The translations under genes were made by a program, and so were the position numbers. Below the pieces are notes generated by a model, which saw only the letters and a list, made by a program, of their open reading frames with translations, was not told the origin of the DNA and searched no databases. Shown piece after piece: positions 23,265 through 31,539 of a stretch of DNA of 38,288 nt (its first letter is position 1; the number at the start of each line of letters is the position of its first letter). Source of the DNA: Thermoplasmatales archaeon (GTDB lineage Archaea > Thermoplasmatota > E2 > DHVEG-1); NCBI GenBank assembly GCA_020350825.1, contig CP070724.1, positions 1,141,584 to 1,179,871 of the forward strand. The letters are read 5' to 3'.

Positions 23265-24674
23265 ATGAGCGGGTTATTTGGAGTTGTGAGTGATAGCAAT
23301 TGTATTTCCAGTCTCTACTACGGAACTGATTATCACAGCCACCTTGGCACTGAATATGGAGGTATAGCCTTTATTGATAAAGATGGAATGCCTGTTAAGA
23401 AGATTCATGATATCGCTAATTCACAGTTTAAATCAAAGTTTTATGAAGGTTCTGATGAAATTAAAAGTAATTTAGGTATTGGGGTGATCTCTGATAAAGA
23501 CCCTCAACCATTAAGTTTTGAAAGTAAATTTGGACCTTTTGCCATATGTTGCGCAGGCTTGGTAACTAACAAAGACGCATTGGTAAAAATGTTAATTAAA
23601 AAAGGTATTTCTTTCGGTGAGATAGACCATGGTGACATTAACACGACAGAGCTTGTTGCATACTTAATAAATCAAGGTAACAATATAATCGATGGCATTG
23701 AAAAGATGTATGACAAGATAAACGGGTCCATATCTTTGCTCTTATTAACAAAGAAAGGAATTTATTGCGCTAGAGACAGAAATGGAGTTACCCCATTAGT
23801 TATCGGGAGAAAAGAAGGAGAGACAGCCATTGCCAGTGAAACCTGTTCATTTCCTAACCTGGGATTTGCAATAAAAAAATTTATTGATCCAGGCGAGATT
23901 GTTTTTATCAGCAGAAAAGGTATAGAGGGAAAAAAAGAGGGAAATCATCTCAACAAGATATGCGCATTTTTATGGATTTATACAGGATTCCCAGCCTCAT
24001 CTTATGAAGGTATAAACGTAGAGAAGGTAAGAGAGAATAGCGGGGGATTTTTAGCAAAACGAGACAATGTTGAAATAGATTTAGTCTCAGGAGTTCCTGA
24101 TTCAGGAACGGCTCATGCGATAGGTTACGCCATGGAATCTGGTAAACCATTTAGAAGAGTTCTACTGAAATATACGCCAGGTTATGGAAGAAGTTACACA
24201 CCTTTAACACAAGATATGAGGGATAGGATTGCGTTAATGAAATTAATAGCAAATGAAGATATTACTGAAGGCAATAGGATCGTGTTATGTGAAGACTCTA
24301 TTGTAAGAGGAACTCAATTGAAGAATTTTACAATTACAAAATTGAAAAATGCTGGTGCAAAAGAGGTACATGTGAGGCCTGGATGTCCGCCATTGATGTT
24401 TCCATGCATCTATAATTTATCAACAAGAAGCATTCACGAGTTGGCTGCTAGGAAAGCAATACGTGCGCTAGAGGGAAAAGATATCGAAGAGGTTTCTGAT
24501 TATTTGGACTCTAATTCTGTGAAATATAAGAAAATGATTAATTGGATTGCAAAAGATTTAGGCGTAACCTCACTAAGATATCAGCTAATAGATGATATGG
24601 TTGAGGCAATAGGGGTACCAAAGGATAGATTATGTCTGTATTGTTGGATGGGTAAAAGCTCCGGAAAGATCTGA
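23265..24674 (+). CDS. PurF-like amidophosphoribosyltransferase paralogue without the Cys nucleophile
   Basis: 469 residues from ATG 23265 (a GGGGG run sits just upstream; the upstream TTG at 23250 includes it). The class II glutamine amidotransferase domain starts MSGLFGVVS, where PurF proteins have Cys at position 2, the Ntn nucleophile. The domain is otherwise PurF-like (YGTDYHSHLGTEYGG, ARDRNGVTPLVIG). The phosphoribosyltransferase domain keeps the PRPP motif VLCEDSIVRGTQ. Cysteines in KICAFLWIYTGFP, PGCPPLMFPC and LCLYC are placed like the [4Fe-4S] ligands of Bacillus-type PurF. I recall a bacterial family with the same MSG-FGV start in anaerobes. It may use free ammonia, use Ser2, or act on something other than PRPP. 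It is not safe to call it the purine-pathway enzyme. Confidence 0.8.
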   Translation: MSGLFGVVSDSNCISSLYYGTDYHSHLGTEYGGIAFIDKDGMPVKKIHDIANSQFKSKFYEGSDEIKSNLGIGVISDKDPQPLSFESKFGPFAICCAGLVTNKDALVKMLIKKGISFGEIDHGDINTTELVAYLINQGNNIIDGIEKMYDKINGSISLLLLTKKGIYCARDRNGVTPLVIGRKEGETAIASETCSFPNLGFAIKKFIDPGEIVFISRKGIEGKKEGNHLNKICAFLWIYTGFPASSYEGINVEKVRENSGGFLAKRDNVEIDLVSGVPDSGTAHAIGYAMESGKPFRRVLLKYTPGYGRSYTPLTQDMRDRIALMKLIANEDITEGNRIVLCEDSIVRGTQLKNFTITKLKNAGAKEVHVRPGCPPLMFPCIYNLSTRSIHELAARKAIRALEGKDIEEVSDYLDSNSVKYKKMINWIAKDLGVTSLRYQLIDDMVEAIGVPKDRLCLYCWMGKSSGKI

Positions 24675-24723
24675 TATATCGACAGTATTATTTAAATGAT
24701 CAACAGTAAAAATTGCTATTTCT

Positions 24724-25785
24724 TTAATGTTCCAAGAAAGTGACAATGTATTTCAAATACTCTTGCGATATGAAATCTAATGGCTGTCCATCAATTTCGG
24801 CATATGGATACATAAAATAATTAAGTGGTTCACTCTCCTGCACAGGATTTAGTACAATATCTCGACCAGTTGAAAGATCAATATAAGTTTCAGTTTGCGC
24901 TCCAAAATAATAATCGCGCGCATCTATTACTTTTAAGTTGGTCAATTCTAAGTTTTCCTTAAGCATTAATTTTGCAACATCTGATGGGTCAACTGGTATC
25001 CATCCATATCCCGGAAGGTAGAATTCAGCACGACAGTGATAAGCTCCAGTAATATCCCCATCTTTGGCGACTCGAGTACCTAGGATCTCTCTTGCAGGGA
25101 TGCCTACACTTCTTGACAAGGCAACAAAAACAGATGAAAAATCAACGCATTTCCCTCGTAGATTCTTCAGCAGTTCGCATACATCTCCATCTCCACAGAA
25201 ACTTAGATTTGGATCACGTTCCCCATGTTCAACAAGATAATCATAAATTGCTGTTGCTTTGCTCAGTATTGTGTTTTTCCCTTTAATAATCTGATCAGCG
25301 TGATCTTTGACTTCGCCGGTGGTAGGGCTAAGATTTGTGGGGAGCAAAAACTCTTTTACATCAACTGGAATTGATTCTTCTACTTCTGGGAAGTTTTTCA
25401 TTATTACCTCAGTTCTTGATACATTAAAAGAGAAATTTAATTGAGGATACTCTGGTGGTTCATACCATTCAGCATATAATATCATATTACCATATTCTGC
25501 TTCTCGATGAATGCCACTATAATTGTAATTCCCTTTGATTACGACATCTTCAATTTTTTGATCATCATTTGAAACAGGATATGGAAGCCAGAGTTGGATG
25601 GTTTTTGCTGTTTTATTTGCTCTAATTGTGATATCAAAGGTCATTCTTCCTTGTTTTACTTTCGGTATCACATTTTCAGTTGATCGATATTTTATTTTGT
25701 TCTCCTGTATGTCAACACATCCAACACATAGCAGTAAAATAACAACCAATATGGTAACAATCCCATAGTATATGTTTTTCTTCAT
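24724..25785 (-). CDS. Transglutaminase-like lipoprotein with intact Cys-His-Asp triad
   Basis: 353 residues from ATG 25785. The signal peptide ends in a lipobox-like CVGC. A beta-rich region (about 30-150; MTFDITIRANKTAKTIQLWL) precedes a transglutaminase-like core with Cys213 (LRGKCVDFSSVFVALSRSVG), His250 (AYHCRAEFYLPGYGW) and Asp266 (WIPVDPSD). This is a complete triad. The fold is used by cysteine proteases and amidases as well as transglutaminases, and the substrate is unknown. It lies alone on the minus strand, with the divergent NosD-like surface gene next to it. Confidence 0.82.
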   Translation of the reverse strand: MKKNIYYGIVTILVVILLLCVGCVDIQENKIKYRSTENVIPKVKQGRMTFDITIRANKTAKTIQLWLPYPVSNDDQKIEDVVIKGNYNYSGIHREAEYGNMILYAEWYEPPEYPQLNFSFNVSRTEVIMKNFPEVEESIPVDVKEFLLPTNLSPTTGEVKDHADQIIKGKNTILSKATAIYDYLVEHGERDPNLSFCGDGDVCELLKNLRGKCVDFSSVFVALSRSVGIPAREILGTRVAKDGDITGAYHCRAEFYLPGYGWIPVDPSDVAKLMLKENLELTNLKVIDARDYYFGAQTETYIDLSTGRDIVLNPVQESEPLNYFMYPYAEIDGQPLDFISQEYLKYIVTFLEH

Positions 25786-25841
25786 GTGCAAAAGTTTATT
25801 GATATCTTATTGATAAATCTGTTGTTTTGGGAAAGGAGAAA

Positions 25842-25854
25842 TTTTTATATATCC
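25842..25854 (+). promoter_or_regulatory. Leaderless promoter of the beta-helix surface protein
   Basis: TTTTTATATATCC, preceded by a purine-rich GAAAGGAGAA that may be the BRE, is centred 26 nt before the ATG at 25874. That is exactly the leaderless distance. It favours this ATG over the in-frame GTG at 25859. Confidence 0.6.
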
Positions 25855-25873
25855 TCGAGTGTTTGATCATTCG

Positions 25874-26779
25874 ATGAGAAAGTATCTGAAGAGGTATAGA
25901 AATAGACATTTATTTTTTAAAAAAATATATTTTATGCCTATAATTTTCATGATACTTTTCAGTTTTTCTATTTTAATAAATCAAATCGGATCTTGCTTAT
26001 CTAATGAAGAATCTATACTTTATGTCAGTAGTTCTGGAGATGAAAATTTTTCAACTATTCAAGACGGTATTGACACTGCTCATTCTGGTGACACTATCTT
26101 CGTTTATAATGGGACATATTTTGAGAATATTGTTATTGATAAAAAAATATCACTTCTTGGAGAAAATATAAATACTACCATCATCGATGGGCGAGGATCT
26201 GGTAATGTTATTAAAATAAATGTTGATCATGTAACCATACAAGGTTTTACTATTCGGCATAGTGGCCTTATTTTTCCGAATGCCGGAATTAACTGCAGTT
26301 CAAATTATAATATTATTACAGAGAATCTTATTATTAACAACTTTTATGGCATAACCTTATATCACTCATTAAACAACATCATAACAGAAAACACCATCCA
26401 AAACAATAATCATTGCGGCATTTACATGAGCCGATCATCATATAATACTATCATTGGTAACACTATACAATATCACCCTTATAATGGTATAGGCATCTAT
26501 GATTACTCAGATAACAATACAATTCAATGCAACTCTCTAACTAATAATGACTATTGTGGCTGTAACATAAGAACATCGTCAAATAATACCATTATTAATA
26601 ATACAATAAGGGATAATAATATTGGAATTCGTAATCCATCCACAGAAAATATTATCTCCGGAAATGTTTTTTCAAACAACAATAAAAATGTTGAACAAAA
26701 ACCTTTAACACCTGGTTTTGAAATAGTCCTAGTCATTAGTTGTATATTATTGGTTGTGTTTTTAAAACAAAAACAATAG
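25874..26779 (+). CDS. NosD-like right-handed beta-helix surface protein with PGF-type sorting signal
   Basis: 301 residues. An N-terminal membrane helix (MPIIFMILFSFSILINQIG) is followed by about 200 residues of beta-helix turns: LYVSSSGDENFSTIQDGIDT, then repeating N-x-I-x-x-N-T-I units typical of NosD/PbH1 proteins, many carrying N-glycosylation sequons. The C-terminus LTPGFEIVLVISCILLVVFL plus KQKQ resembles the PGF-CTERM signal cleaved and lipid-linked by archaeosortase. Such proteins usually sit in the cell envelope. The ligand or carbohydrate is unknown. No archaeosortase gene lies in this window. Confidence 0.75.
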   Translation: MRKYLKRYRNRHLFFKKIYFMPIIFMILFSFSILINQIGSCLSNEESILYVSSSGDENFSTIQDGIDTAHSGDTIFVYNGTYFENIVIDKKISLLGENINTTIIDGRGSGNVIKINVDHVTIQGFTIRHSGLIFPNAGINCSSNYNIITENLIINNFYGITLYHSLNNIITENTIQNNNHCGIYMSRSSYNTIIGNTIQYHPYNGIGIYDYSDNNTIQCNSLTNNDYCGCNIRTSSNNTIINNTIRDNNIGIRNPSTENIISGNVFSNNNKNVEQKPLTPGFEIVLVISCILLVVFLKQKQ

Positions 26780-26829
26780 TATTTTTATGCTGTCATCATT
26801 TTTAATATTGTTAGTTATTGTAAATTGAT

Positions 26830-27147
26830 TTAATTTGACCACACACCATGTCCTTTTGCCCTTAATTTATTAGTGAGTTGTTGTTCGATTTTTTCAGCTT
26901 CTTCACGGGTTTTGATAGGATTATATTTCTGAAATTTTTTCCTTCGTAGCTTAATCCCATATTTTCGTACAAGACGATTGGCTTTATACCCATCCTTATG
27001 TTGTTTAAATCTAGTTTCTGGATCATGACATGTTTGTCCTACATAGTAGCAGGCAAGTTTGGGATTCATATGGGGGTTACGTTTCCTAAATTTCCGTGAT
27101 TTCAATACTTCTTTGTCCAGCTCAATAATATAAACATTGTACGGCAT
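26830..27147 (-). CDS. GIY-YIG domain protein
   Basis: 105 residues, essentially one GIY-YIG domain. The start VYIIELDKEV supplies the first strand and YYVGQTCHDPETRFKQHKDG the YIG-like strand plus the catalytic Arg and His region. A Glu is available in the REEAEKIEQQLTNKL helix. GIY-YIG domains are single-strand-cutting nucleases found in repair, mobile elements and small genomic proteins. This stand-alone form has no fused partner, and the cellular role cannot be assigned. The neighbouring genes are surface proteins, with no transposon or restriction gene visible. Confidence 0.72.
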   Translation of the reverse strand: MPYNVYIIELDKEVLKSRKFRKRNPHMNPKLACYYVGQTCHDPETRFKQHKDGYKANRLVRKYGIKLRRKKFQKYNPIKTREEAEKIEQQLTNKLRAKGHGVWSN

Positions 27148-27386
27148 TATTCGTTTGTAGTTATACTCCCATTTGACTTATAATTTTCCAATTTAAACAT
27201 GATTTGCTCTATCCATTATGATTATTTAGCTCACTCTCATGGTTTGATACGAAATTAAGCATATTACTAGAAAAAAATCATCATAATGTATAGAGGGGAA
27301 GTGTTATATTACAATAGTTAGCCATCGGTAACTTTAAATACGCATTTAACAATAAATTTTTGATAGAGTATATTAAGGGGATAAAA

Positions 27387-28274
27387 ATGAAGAAATATAT
27401 AATAGTATGCACATTGGCTTTATTTTTAATAATGCCATTGATAGGAGTAAGTGGAGAATTTTCAACAAAAAGTCCTGAAATAATTGGCTCTTCAGCAACC
27501 CTTGAATCTACTCATACTGTTCTCATCGAATATGTTGGTCAAACGACATGTGGCTATTGTCCAACCGCATCAAATCAGCTAAGTTCCATTTACGCCGCAG
27601 GAGACTTGGATTTCTACTATGTTTCTATGATGGTAGATGTTAACCGACGCGTTTATCCAAGGGTTCAAGAATTAGGAGTAACAGGAACACCTGATGTATA
27701 TTTTGATGGAGGATACAGAAATATTAATGGTGCACAAGGCGATGAGCAGCCATACCGAAATGCAATAATCCAAAGCGGAGAACGCGAAGTTCCAGACGTT
27801 GATATCGACGTAGATGTTCAATTGATGGGTGGAGGAACACTCAAAATCTTTGTAACTATTACAAATAATGAAGCAGAAGAATACAATGGACACCTAAGAG
27901 TCTATATCGTAGAACCAGAAGCTCGATGGGAATACGTAGGTGGCGGAGACATACATTATGGAGTACTGGATATACCAATCGATAAAAGTCTTGCAATGCC
28001 ACAAGGAACAATCAAATCACTTGGTGATACATATACATTTAAAAAGACATGGTTTGGTTTTCTTCATGGATTTGGAGATATTACACAAGACAACATAATG
28101 GTCATAGCAGCTGTTTTTGACAAAAACACCGATCATTCAGTCCAAACGGCATCAGCAGAACCAACCGTTGCTTCATACGACTTATTCCAGTTTATATCGT
28201 CAAGACCAATGATGGTACTCTTAAAACTAATGCGAGGACAAGGAGTCCTTTCTAGTCTACTAAATTTGATATAA
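27387..28274 (+). CDS. Secreted thioredoxin-fold protein (Omp28-like)
   Basis: 295 residues from ATG 27387, with AAGGGG as RBS; an upstream TTG at 27360 is less likely. A signal peptide (KYIIVCTLALFLIMPLIGVSG) leads to an extracellular thioredoxin-fold domain with the redox motif CGYC (EYVGQTTCGYCPTASNQL) and the cis-Pro-like TGTPDVYFDGGY. The second half is beta-rich (VDIDVDVQLMGGGTLKIFVT), as in the Omp28-type proteins of bacteria. A hydrophobic stretch near the C-terminus (MMVLLKLMRG) may contact membrane. It probably acts as an exported oxidoreductase. The gene is followed 115 nt later by the operon with another CxxC membrane protein. Confidence 0.75.
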   Translation: MKKYIIVCTLALFLIMPLIGVSGEFSTKSPEIIGSSATLESTHTVLIEYVGQTTCGYCPTASNQLSSIYAAGDLDFYYVSMMVDVNRRVYPRVQELGVTGTPDVYFDGGYRNINGAQGDEQPYRNAIIQSGEREVPDVDIDVDVQLMGGGTLKIFVTITNNEAEEYNGHLRVYIVEPEARWEYVGGGDIHYGVLDIPIDKSLAMPQGTIKSLGDTYTFKKTWFGFLHGFGDITQDNIMVIAAVFDKNTDHSVQTASAEPTVASYDLFQFISSRPMMVLLKLMRGQGVLSSLLNLI

Positions 28275-28327
28275 AATCTAAATAAAAATCATCCTAACCA
28301 TAAACACGGTAAATCCATTTCAGGCAA

Positions 28328-28340
28328 GTTATAAATAAAT
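28328..28340 (+). promoter_or_regulatory. TATA box of the E1-like operon
   Basis: GTTATAAATAAAT is centred about 57 nt before the ATG at 28390, predicting a leader of roughly 25-30 nt. It lies just after the end of the thioredoxin-fold gene and probably drives the three genes that follow. Confidence 0.4.
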
Positions 28341-28389
28341 TAACCTTATTTCTAAAAAACCATTTTACTTGAAAAATCAGTTGATTAAA

Positions 28390-29121
28390 ATGAATCTAAA
28401 TAGATACAGAAGACAAATAATTGTGAAAAGATTAGGTGAGAAAGGACAGTACATTCTTTCTGAAAAACATATTATTATCCTTGGTTGCGGTGGACTAGGG
28501 AGCAATAGCGCTAATATATTAGTTAGAACAGGAATTGGAAGTATTGACATTGTTGATGATGACTTATTAGACTTGACAAATCTTCATCGAACATCACTTT
28601 TTAATGAAGAAGATACTAGTAAATTAAAATGCCAGATTCTTGAAGAAAAATTACAGCAAATAAATTCTGAAGTAACGGTGAAGGGAATTAAAAAAAGAAT
28701 TACAAAAGAGAATATAGAATCGGTTGTGAAACGTGCAGATATTATTATTGATGGTACAGACAACATGGAAACACGATTTCTAATAAATGAAGTAGCAGTA
28801 AAAAGTAACATTCCTTGGATTTATGCAGGGGTACACGGTACTGTAGGCATGGTTATGGGAATAATTCCAAGACAAACGCCCTGTTTAAAATGTATATCTC
28901 AGAGTATTGTAGACAACATAGAGGGTGAAATACCAGTACTGGGTAATCTTCCAGTTATTATTGCCTCCATTCAATGTACGGAAGCAATGAAGACACTCCT
29001 TGGAAAACAACTTTCTGGTATGATTATATATGATATTTGGAAACAACGCTTTGAACAGATAGATTTAAAGAGAAATCCTGATTGTATGTGTTGCAGTAAA
29101 GAACAATTCGAGTTTCTTTAG
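28390..29121 (+). CDS. E1-like adenylyltransferase (ThiF/MoeB family)
   Basis: 243 residues from ATG 28390; an in-frame TTG at 28369 precedes it. E1-like enzymes adenylate the C-terminal Gly-Gly of ubiquitin-like sulfur carriers. The family pattern is clear: RYRRQIIVKRLG, IIILGCGGLGSNSANIL, DDDLLDLTNLHRTSLF, IIDGTDNMETRFLIN and zinc cysteine pairs CLKC and CMCC. The rhodanese domain of larger MoeB/Uba4 proteins is missing. The next gene, 13 nt downstream, is a MoaD-like protein ending in Gly-Gly, its likely partner. Molybdopterin synthesis, thiolation of tRNA or protein modification (SAMP-like) are all possible. Confidence 0.9.
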   Translation: MNLNRYRRQIIVKRLGEKGQYILSEKHIIILGCGGLGSNSANILVRTGIGSIDIVDDDLLDLTNLHRTSLFNEEDTSKLKCQILEEKLQQINSEVTVKGIKKRITKENIESVVKRADIIIDGTDNMETRFLINEVAVKSNIPWIYAGVHGTVGMVMGIIPRQTPCLKCISQSIVDNIEGEIPVLGNLPVIIASIQCTEAMKTLLGKQLSGMIIYDIWKQRFEQIDLKRNPDCMCCSKEQFEFL

Positions 29122-29134
29122 AGGGAAAATTGAA

Positions 29135-29380
29135 ATGAAGATAAAAGTAAGGTTATTTGGAAGATACAAAGATATAACTGGAAAAAAAGAACTCGAACTC
29201 GTAGTAAATGGGGATACTATTTGGCATGTTGTGGACGCTTTTGTAAAACAGCATCCTGCAATTGAAAAAGACAAAAAATTCATTATGATTTCAAAGAATA
29301 ATACCTATACAACGTATGATGAAAAGATTGCCAATGGAGATACAGTAACAATATCTCCGCCAGTAGTTTCAGGCGGGTAG
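29135..29380 (+). CDS. MoaD/ThiS-like ubiquitin-fold sulfur carrier
   Basis: 81 residues with a beta-grasp layout: KVRLFGRYKDITGKKELEL strand, central helix (IWHVVDAFVKQHPAI), and the C-terminal PPVVSGG ending in the Gly-Gly that is adenylated and thiocarboxylated by E1-like enzymes. It sits between the E1-like gene and the thioredoxin-CcdA gene, with the stop codon abutting the next gene. MoaE, MoaA and the other molybdopterin genes are not in the window, so whether it serves molybdopterin, tRNA thiolation or protein tagging is open. Confidence 0.85.
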   Translation: MKIKVRLFGRYKDITGKKELELVVNGDTIWHVVDAFVKQHPAIEKDKKFIMISKNNTYTTYDEKIANGDTVTISPPVVSGG

Positions 29381-29385
29381 TGTGC

Positions 29386-30618
29386 ATGAAAAATAATGTT
29401 CGAATTCTGATTTTGTTCGGGCTCTTGGCTTTTTCAATCTTGGTACAATCAGCTGCTGCAGAGGATATGATTATTTTAGACTATTATTATTCAGAAACTT
29501 GCGGGAGCTGTAGACCATTTACAGAAGAAATCAATGAGATAGCATCAAATTTTTCTAAAAAAATCATAGTAAATAAAAAAGATGTCAGATCAAATACAAC
29601 GAACTGGGATGAATGGCGCAATCACGGGTTTAAAAGTTATCCTTCTGCCGTAATAAATAATGAAACAAAAGTGCCGAAAAACAACCTAACATATGAAACC
29701 TTGGAAGTAATTATAAATGCATACATCGCAGAACTTGAAATCAATCAAACTTTCGATGATACAATAATAGATATTCCATTTATTGGAAGTGTGAATACAT
29801 CTAGTCTCTCTCTGCCCATTCTTACTATCGTATTGGGTAGTCTTGATAGTTTTAACCCTTGTTCATTTTTCATATTGATTTTCCTTCTAAATCTTCTTCT
29901 ATATGTACAATCAAGGCGAAGGATGTTGCTTGTAGGTGGTATCTTCATCTTTTTTTCTGGTTTCTTTTATTTCTTATTCATGTTTATACTGTTCAACACA
30001 TTCTTACTTACCTCAGAGCATATAATCATCGTATCACTATTGGCAGGAGCCGTTGCTCTTTTCATCGGTATTGTCAATATCAAAGATTTCTTCTTTTTTA
30101 AAAAAGGACCATCTCTCAGTATTCCAGAGAGTAAAAAACCTAAAGTGTTTAAAAAGATGAGAAATCTAATAAGAACATCATATCTTCCAGCAATAATCGG
30201 AGGAACAATTTTTTTGGCAGTAACCGTTAATTTTTACGAGCTTCTCTGCACACTGGGCTTCCCACTTATTTTTACCAACAGACTAACGTTTTATAATCTG
30301 CCCATACTAGAATATTACACCTACATCTTTTTTTACAATGTTGTCTATGTTATACCACTTATGATCATTTTGCTGGTTTTTGTATACACTCTTGGCATGA
30401 AAAAACTGACTGAGTGGCAAGGACAGAAATTAAAATTACTCTCAGGTATCATGATTTTCTCATTTGGTCTTATATTCATAGTCGATCATACACTCTTGGA
30501 AAATGTTGTAGCTCCAATAGTACTATTGGTAGTTAGTATAATATCAACAGTCATTATCTCCTACATTTGGAAAAATTATAAAAGACAGCCTGAAGAAAAA
30601 CAAAAGGAAGAAAGTTAA
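29386..30618 (+). CDS. Thioredoxin-domain/CcdA-like membrane redox protein
   Basis: 410 residues. ATG 29386 is preferred; a GTG at 29380 overlaps the previous stop. A signal peptide (MKNNVRILILFGLLAFSILV) precedes an extracellular thioredoxin domain with Cys39-Gly-Ser-Cys42. About six membrane helices follow, with the CcdA/DsbD signature cysteines Cys159 (LDSFNPCSFFILIFLL) and Cys288 (YELLCTLGFPLIFTNRL). CcdA passes electrons across the membrane to extracellular thioredoxin-like domains; here donor and acceptor are fused in one chain. The C-terminal tail is charged (KRQPEEKQKEES). It ends the E1-like operon, linking exported-thiol redox control with a sulfur carrier pair. That link is inferred from operon structure alone. 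Confidence 0.85.
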   Translation: MKNNVRILILFGLLAFSILVQSAAAEDMIILDYYYSETCGSCRPFTEEINEIASNFSKKIIVNKKDVRSNTTNWDEWRNHGFKSYPSAVINNETKVPKNNLTYETLEVIINAYIAELEINQTFDDTIIDIPFIGSVNTSSLSLPILTIVLGSLDSFNPCSFFILIFLLNLLLYVQSRRRMLLVGGIFIFFSGFFYFLFMFILFNTFLLTSEHIIIVSLLAGAVALFIGIVNIKDFFFFKKGPSLSIPESKKPKVFKKMRNLIRTSYLPAIIGGTIFLAVTVNFYELLCTLGFPLIFTNRLTFYNLPILEYYTYIFFYNVVYVIPLMIILLVFVYTLGMKKLTEWQGQKLKLLSGIMIFSFGLIFIVDHTLLENVVAPIVLLVVSIISTVIISYIWKNYKRQPEEKQKEES

Positions 30619-30673
30619 TCTATTTGCCTTTGTATTTTTCCATTAAAGATGGATGCTGTTATTTTTCTAAATC

Positions 30674-31366
30674 CTATAAATCCCTTCGGAATGCTCCTGT
30701 CAACATTGCATGATATTCGAAATCTTCAACCCAGTCAAACTCCTTATCTGTTTCACTTTCAGGAATTTTTTTTGCCCTTTCGGCAAGATGTTTTTGCTGC
30801 TCTTCAATCAATTTTGCCAAAGGAGCAAATCGTTTTGCCTTAATAACAGGATAGACCGATGATGAATCAACACCATCCATTGTTCGAATTTTCTCTCTTA
30901 AGAAGTTATTAACAGTTTGATTTGAATCGGCAGCAAGGCTCACGACAAGGTCTTCATCACCTAAAGAATATGATACATAAATAGGGAACATGTTAAATGG
31001 ATATTTGTAATCAATTAAATAATTATAGATGGGTTTGTAGTTCTTTGGATGCGTGTAGATCCTTATAATATATCTTTGAATATTTTCAGGTTTATTTTTT
31101 GGAATTGGGAAAAATACTGGTTTCATAAGTGATATAGTTCTAGTATGATGACACTCATCAAAACCGGATAAAGTTTCAGTTAGAAAATGGGCAATGTTAT
31201 CAGGATCTTTCACGTCAAAAATAACGCCAACACTCATCATTCCTTCCAATTGTGCTGAATATAATGGTGTAACGACATCTGATGATTCTTTTGCGATAAC
31301 ATTTTCAACATAGTGCCATACTTTATTTACATCTGATTTTGGAAATAATCTTACTATCATCATCAT
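30674..31366 (-). CDS. Unassigned soluble protein with two ACT/RAM-like domains
   Basis: 230 residues. A strong RBS (GGGAGGG) precedes ATG 31366. No signal or membrane helix is seen. Two alpha/beta segments of about 80 residues look like Lrp/AsnC-type ligand-binding (RAM/ACT) repeats. The first is MIVRLFPKSDVNKVWHYVEN through TETLSGFDECHHTRTISLM; the second is YIIRIYTHPKNYKPIYNYLI through NFLREKIRTMDGVDSSSVYP. No DNA-binding helix-turn-helix is present. The C-terminal 45 residues are helical and charged. It is transcribed divergently from the aconitase/citrate-lyase operon, so a metabolite sensor for it is a reasonable guess. The domain call rests on hydrophobic pattern only. Confidence 0.5.
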   Translation of the reverse strand: MMMIVRLFPKSDVNKVWHYVENVIAKESSDVVTPLYSAQLEGMMSVGVIFDVKDPDNIAHFLTETLSGFDECHHTRTISLMKPVFFPIPKNKPENIQRYIIRIYTHPKNYKPIYNYLIDYKYPFNMFPIYVSYSLGDEDLVVSLAADSNQTVNNFLREKIRTMDGVDSSSVYPVIKAKRFAPLAKLIEEQQKHLAERAKKIPESETDKEFDWVEDFEYHAMLTGAFRRDL

Positions 31367-31477
31367 ATGATTTTCCCTCCCTAGTTTTGATATAATCGGG
31401 CCTGCCTGTATAACTATCTATAATATAAGTATTTTTGTACAAATTTCCACAAGTTATCTACAAATAATTTAAGTACT

Positions 31478-31532
31478 AATTTATATTACGGATAATACCC
31501 CCATAAGTATATTGTAGTAAGAAGGGGAGGTC
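31478..31532 (+). promoter_or_regulatory. Promoter and RBS of the aconitase/citrate-lyase operon
   Basis: AATTTATATTA (31478-31488) is the likely TATA box, giving a start near 31510. The leader carries AGGGGAGGTC (31523-31532), a strong Shine-Dalgarno sequence ending 7 nt before the ATG at 31540. Confidence 0.55.
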
Positions 31533-31539
31533 AGTTCAA

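Noticed and set aside
25859..25873. GTG start for the beta-helix protein
   Set aside because: The TATA box is centred 26 nt before ATG 25874, so the transcript should start at the ATG and would not include the GTG.
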